DNA of 17,506 bases from JBCBTJ01 sp039818665. GTDB taxonomy: Bacteria > Pseudomonadota > Alphaproteobacteria > Caulobacterales > Hyphomonadaceae. Position 1 is the stretch's first letter. Every line of letters begins with the position of its first letter. Shown here in pieces: positions 15,048-17,506 of this stretch. The notes under the pieces were generated by a model that made no database searches, was not told the DNA's origin, and saw nothing but the letters and a program-made list of their open reading frames with translations. The position numbers and the translations under genes are program-made. The stretch is from NCBI GenBank assembly GCA_039818665.1, contig JBCBTJ010000057.1, positions 1-17,506 on the forward strand. The letters run 5' to 3'.

Positions 15048-15290
15048 ATGGCTGCGACCGCTCGAAAGTCTGAAATCGACATCAAAACCGACCGCCCGGT
15101 CGAAACCGCCGACGCGCCGCTTGGCCCGACCGACGGTTCGCCCGCGCTGGCGCTGCAAAGCCGCTTGTTCGAGGCCTACAGCCGCCCGGACCGCCAGATC
15201 GGCCAGGACGCCGGCGTCGCGCGCGAGTTGCTCATCGCGTTCTGCGGCGCGGCGATTGTCGGCGTGTTTCTCCCATACGTCGTCGCTTGA
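15048..15290 (+). CDS. Small membrane-anchored protein of unknown function
   Basis: An 80-aa product I do not recognise. The N-terminal two thirds are polar (about residues 1-55, with Asp/Pro-rich patches and the stretch LFEAYSRPDRQIGQDAG). A single C-terminal hydrophobic helix (ARELLIAFCGAAIVGVFLPYVVA, about 57-79, split here by description only) ends almost at the last residue. This is a tail-anchor-like arrangement with the bulk predicted in the cytoplasm. Expression is supported by a near-perfect AAGGAGG (15036-15042) 5 nt before ATG. It sits 53 bp after btuD and 97 bp before galU, in the same direction, so it could belong to either unit or be separate. Confidence 0.7.
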   Translation: MAATARKSEIDIKTDRPVETADAPLGPTDGSPALALQSRLFEAYSRPDRQIGQDAGVARELLIAFCGAAIVGVFLPYVVA

Positions 15291-15338
15291 TCATCGATAG
15301 GCGACTGGCCCTTTCGCACCAGGAGCCCTAGGAACACC

Positions 15339-15366
15339 CTCGTCAGCTCCGACAAGGCTGGACGAG
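15339..15366 (+). other. Hairpin in the galU 5' leader
   Basis: CTCGTCAGC (15339-15347) pairs with GCT-G-GACGAG (15357-15366), giving nine base pairs with one bulged G and a 9-nt loop. It lies a few bases upstream of the galU Shine-Dalgarno region (GGAGGGG, 15371-15377). There is no U-tract, so it is not a standard terminator. It could stabilise the message or mark the end of the upstream transcript. Confidence 0.35.
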
Positions 15367-15387
15367 CGGCGGAGGGGAAGGGACCTC

Positions 15388-16260
15388 ATGCGAATCAAGA
15401 AAGCGGTTCTTCCGGTCGCCGGTCTCGGAACGCGGGTTCTGCCTGCCACGAAGGCCATCCCGAAAGAAATGCTGCCGGTGGTCGACCGGCCGGCGATCCA
15501 GTACGTGGTCGATGAGGCGCTTGAGGCCGGCGTCGAGCACATTGTTTTCGTCACCGGACGGAACAAAGGCGCCATCGAAGACTATTTCGACCGCGCCTAC
15601 GAGCTTGAAACGACCCTCCAGCAAAAGAAGAAAGAGGGCATCCTCGACATGCTCTCGAACGCGTTGTTGCCCCCGGGCAGCGCGAGTTTTGTTCGCCAGC
15701 AGGCGCCGCTCGGCTTGGGGCATGCGATATGGTGCGCGCGCGACATTGTCGGCGACGAGCCATTCGCAGTTCTTTTGCCCGATGTGATCGTGAAAGCGTC
15801 TCCCAGCTGCCTGGCGCAGATGGTCGACGCGTATGGCCGGGTCGGCGGCAATATCATCGCGGTGGACCAAGTTCCGATGGAGCAAGTGTCGTCCTATGGC
15901 GTTATCGCGCCGAAGGCCCGCGACGGCCGGCTCATTGAAATGTCGGGGATGGTCGAAAAGCCTGCGAAAGACGAAGCGCCGTCCAATCTCAAGATCACCG
16001 GCCGCTATATTCTGCAGCCGGACATCTTCGCGCTCCTCGCCGACCAAGGGGCGGGCGCCGGCGGAGAAATCCAACTCACGGACTCCATGGCCCGCTTGAT
16101 GGAGTCCCAAACCTTCCACGCCTTCGAGTATGAAGGGGCCGACTATGACTGCGGTTCGAAGCTCGGCTATTTCGAGGCTGTGCTCGCCCACGCCGTCGAC
16201 CACCCCGAAATCGCGGACGGCGTCGCGGCGCTGCTCGGCCGGCATGCCAAGCCGGACTAG
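15388..16260 (+). CDS. galU: UTP-glucose-1-phosphate uridylyltransferase
   Basis: A 290-aa cytoplasmic enzyme making UDP-glucose from UTP and glucose 1-phosphate, the precursor for many surface polysaccharides. The N-terminal nucleotide-binding signature AGLGTRVLPATKAIPKEMLPV (11-31) is complete. VRQQAPLGLGHAI (102-114), LLPDVI (129-134), SYGVIAP, MVEKP and LKITGRYIL follow, and EIQLTDSMARL and FEYEGADYDCGSKLGY near the end are diagnostic. The start is supported by purine-rich GGAGGGGAAGGGA (15371-15383). UDP-glucose could be oxidised to UDP-glucuronate (enzyme not in the window), the substrate of the epimerase encoded 66 bp downstream. Confidence 0.96.
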   Translation: MRIKKAVLPVAGLGTRVLPATKAIPKEMLPVVDRPAIQYVVDEALEAGVEHIVFVTGRNKGAIEDYFDRAYELETTLQQKKKEGILDMLSNALLPPGSASFVRQQAPLGLGHAIWCARDIVGDEPFAVLLPDVIVKASPSCLAQMVDAYGRVGGNIIAVDQVPMEQVSSYGVIAPKARDGRLIEMSGMVEKPAKDEAPSNLKITGRYILQPDIFALLADQGAGAGGEIQLTDSMARLMESQTFHAFEYEGADYDCGSKLGYFEAVLAHAVDHPEIADGVAALLGRHAKPD

Positions 16261-16326
16261 AGTGCGCGTCGGGGCTATCGCCTCTGGGCCGCGTCCGCTA
16301 GACGACCCAGCGGAAGGTCGTAAGGC

Positions 16327-17331
16327 ATGCATTTCCTAGTCACCGGCGCAGCGGGATTTGTCGGCTTCCATGTCGGCCGCATGCTGCTTCGGGCAGGGCA
16401 TGCCGTAACGGGCGTCGACAGCCTCAACGACTATTACGATCCAACGCTTAAGCGAGAGCGGATCGCACAGCTCAGGGGCTTGCCGGGCTTCTCATTCGAA
16501 CGACTGGACTTGGCCGACCCGCGGGCCTTGCTGGAATTGCCTGCGCGCGACGACATCGATCGCGTCATTCATCTCGCCGCCCAAGCCGGCGTGCGTCATG
16601 CGGTTGAGCGGCCCTTCGCATACACCAGCTCGAATGTGACGGGGCATTTGAGTGTCTTGGAGTTCTGTCGACAGGCGGCGCGCCAGCCTTTGCTGGTCTA
16701 CGCCTCTTCTAGCTCGGTATACGGCGTGGGCGCGAAATCCCCATATAAAGAAGACAGGCCGCTCGGCCGGCCGGTGTCGCTCTACGCGGCCACCAAGCGC
16801 GCCGACGAACTCATGTCGGAATCCTATGCGGCGCTGTATGGGTTGAAGCAGATCGGCGCGCGGCTGTTCACCGTGTACGGCCCCTGGGGCCGCCCGGACA
16901 TGGCCTATTGGCTCTTCGCCCAGAAAATCCTGCGCGGCGAGCCGGTGCAGCTCTTCAATGGCGGCGCGATGAAACGCGATTTCACTTACATCGACGATGT
17001 CGCTGATGCCTTGGTTTCAATCGCCCGCGACGAGCCGGCGGCCTTGTCCGATCTGCCGACGCCCCATGCGATCTATAATATCGGCAGCGGCCAGGCGACG
17101 CCTTTGATGGATCTGATCAGCGTCATCGAAGACGCGGCGGGGCGACGCGCGACATGCGAACCGCTGCCGATGCAGCCGGGCGATGTCGTCGAAACGTGCG
17201 CCGACATTCAAAAAGCCGCCCAGGATTACGGCTACGAACCAGCCACCGAGCTTCGCGAGGGCGTTTCGATATTTGTCGACTGGCTGCGCCGCCGAGAAGC
17301 GCCTGCGGCACGCCTCGCCTCTCAAGTCTGA
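16327..17331 (+). CDS. NAD-dependent epimerase, probably UDP-glucuronate 4-epimerase
   Basis: A 334-aa extended short-chain dehydrogenase/reductase. The Rossmann NAD site is TGAAGFVGFHV (6-16), followed by GVDSLNDYYDPTLKRERI (29-46), typical of UDP-glucuronate epimerases. The catalytic centre is the Ser cluster at 127-130 (ASSSSVYG) with Y153-x3-K157 (YAATK). RLFTVYGPWGRPDMAYWLF (179-197) and RDFTYIDDVADAL complete the family pattern. The likely product is UDP-galacturonate for capsule, lipopolysaccharide or exopolysaccharide. Related 4-epimerases acting on other nucleotide sugars cannot be excluded. The gene follows galU by 66 bp in the same direction, a sensible nucleotide-sugar pairing. 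Confidence 0.9.
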   Translation: MHFLVTGAAGFVGFHVGRMLLRAGHAVTGVDSLNDYYDPTLKRERIAQLRGLPGFSFERLDLADPRALLELPARDDIDRVIHLAAQAGVRHAVERPFAYTSSNVTGHLSVLEFCRQAARQPLLVYASSSSVYGVGAKSPYKEDRPLGRPVSLYAATKRADELMSESYAALYGLKQIGARLFTVYGPWGRPDMAYWLFAQKILRGEPVQLFNGGAMKRDFTYIDDVADALVSIARDEPAALSDLPTPHAIYNIGSGQATPLMDLISVIEDAAGRRATCEPLPMQPGDVVETCADIQKAAQDYGYEPATELREGVSIFVDWLRRREAPAARLASQV

Positions 17332-17464
17332 TCGGGCTGTTGCTCGGAAGCTACAACCCGGCGATTGGTTAAGCGGCTGTCACATTAGTGAGAAAGTCCC
17401 GTGCCATAGGTGGCGACGCACCGGGGAGGCGAGGGGAATACCCTACAAATTTTTCGCTGAAATC
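17332..17464 (+). other. Non-coding region after the epimerase gene
   Basis: No gene is convincing here. A bulged stem CCCGTGC (17399-17405) / GCACCGGG (17419-17426) is followed by a weak AGGG/CCCT hairpin (17433-17445) and a short T-run (17450-17455). Together they could be a weak terminator or the leader of the next gene. The nonamer TTGGTTAAG occurs at 17366-17374 and again at 17488-17496. Confidence 0.35.
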
Positions 17465-17506
17465 ATGAAAGCCCCCTCGAATAGGCCTTGGTTAAGGATC
17501 ACCACC
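17465..17506 (+). CDS. Possible start of a further gene, truncated by the window end
   Basis: The frame from ATG 17465 (MKAPSNRPWLRITT) is open to the last base. There is no evident Shine-Dalgarno upstream (the preceding bases are AT-rich), and 14 codons are too few to identify a product. It is listed because the position, after a non-coding leader downstream of nucleotide-sugar genes, is plausible for a polysaccharide gene. It could easily be a chance frame. Confidence 0.22.
   Translation, partial: MKAPSNRPWLRITT

Noticed and set aside
15343..16332. 329-codon minus-strand frame opposite galU
   Set aside because: Antisense shadow of a diagnostic GalU sequence.
17366..17496. TTGGTTAAG copies as CtrA-binding sites
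   Set aside because: The CtrA pattern needs a second TTAA seven bases away, which neither copy has.
1..17506. Mobile elements, CRISPR arrays, defence genes, tRNA or rRNA genes
   Set aside because: No transposase or integrase, terminal repeats, regularly spaced repeats, cloverleaf or ribosomal RNA sequence was found when reading both strands.

Overview
This is a high-GC chromosomal segment, most likely from an alphaproteobacterium (Caulobacterales, Hyphomonadales, Parvularculales or Rhizobiales-like; I cannot place it more finely). Three things point there: a DUF3035/BamF-type lipoprotein directly after lspA, an IleS whose C-terminal zinc-finger cysteines have decayed, and a MutL with CNHGRP instead of CPHGRP near its C-terminus. 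No rRNA, tRNA, CRISPR array, insertion sequence, prophage or plasmid feature is visible. It reads as ordinary core and accessory chromosome, densely packed with many overlapping start and stop codons.

Left part (1-6328): the 3' two thirds or less of ileS, then lspA (8-bp overlap) and a BamF-like lipoprotein, form an envelope/translation cluster. After about 200 bp of non-coding DNA comes a two-gene unit: a small cysteine-free ArsR-type repressor preceded by a 12-bp perfect inverted repeat, and a lipoprotein delta-class carbonic anhydrase 14 bp downstream. A strong intrinsic terminator closes that unit. mutL and a small ASCH/PUA-like protein follow.

Middle part (6325-10269): a CaiB/BaiF (class III) CoA-transferase on the minus strand meets the ASCH gene tail to tail, sharing CTAA. 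It diverges from an FMN-dependent alpha-hydroxyacid dehydrogenase (LldD family) on the plus strand. A secreted OmpA-domain protein and a small single-domain globin follow on the minus strand.

Right part (10270-17506): a complete cobalamin (B12) riboswitch leads a four-gene import operon: outer-membrane receptor BtuB, periplasmic BtuF, permease BtuC and ATPase BtuD. Each of the three junctions is an ATGA stop/start overlap. Together these genes would carry cobalamin from outside the cell to the cytoplasm, with repression by B12 expected from the riboswitch. An 80-residue membrane-anchored protein of unknown function follows. Then come galU (UDP-glucose synthesis) and a UDP-glucuronate 4-epimerase-like gene, apparently the start of a surface-polysaccharide nucleotide-sugar region. 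The last 175 bp are mostly non-coding, with a possible start of another gene at 17465.

The most novel-looking item is the autoregulated-looking ArsR/delta-carbonic-anhydrase operon. The riboswitch leader of btuB and its divergence from a globin gene are the next most interesting.
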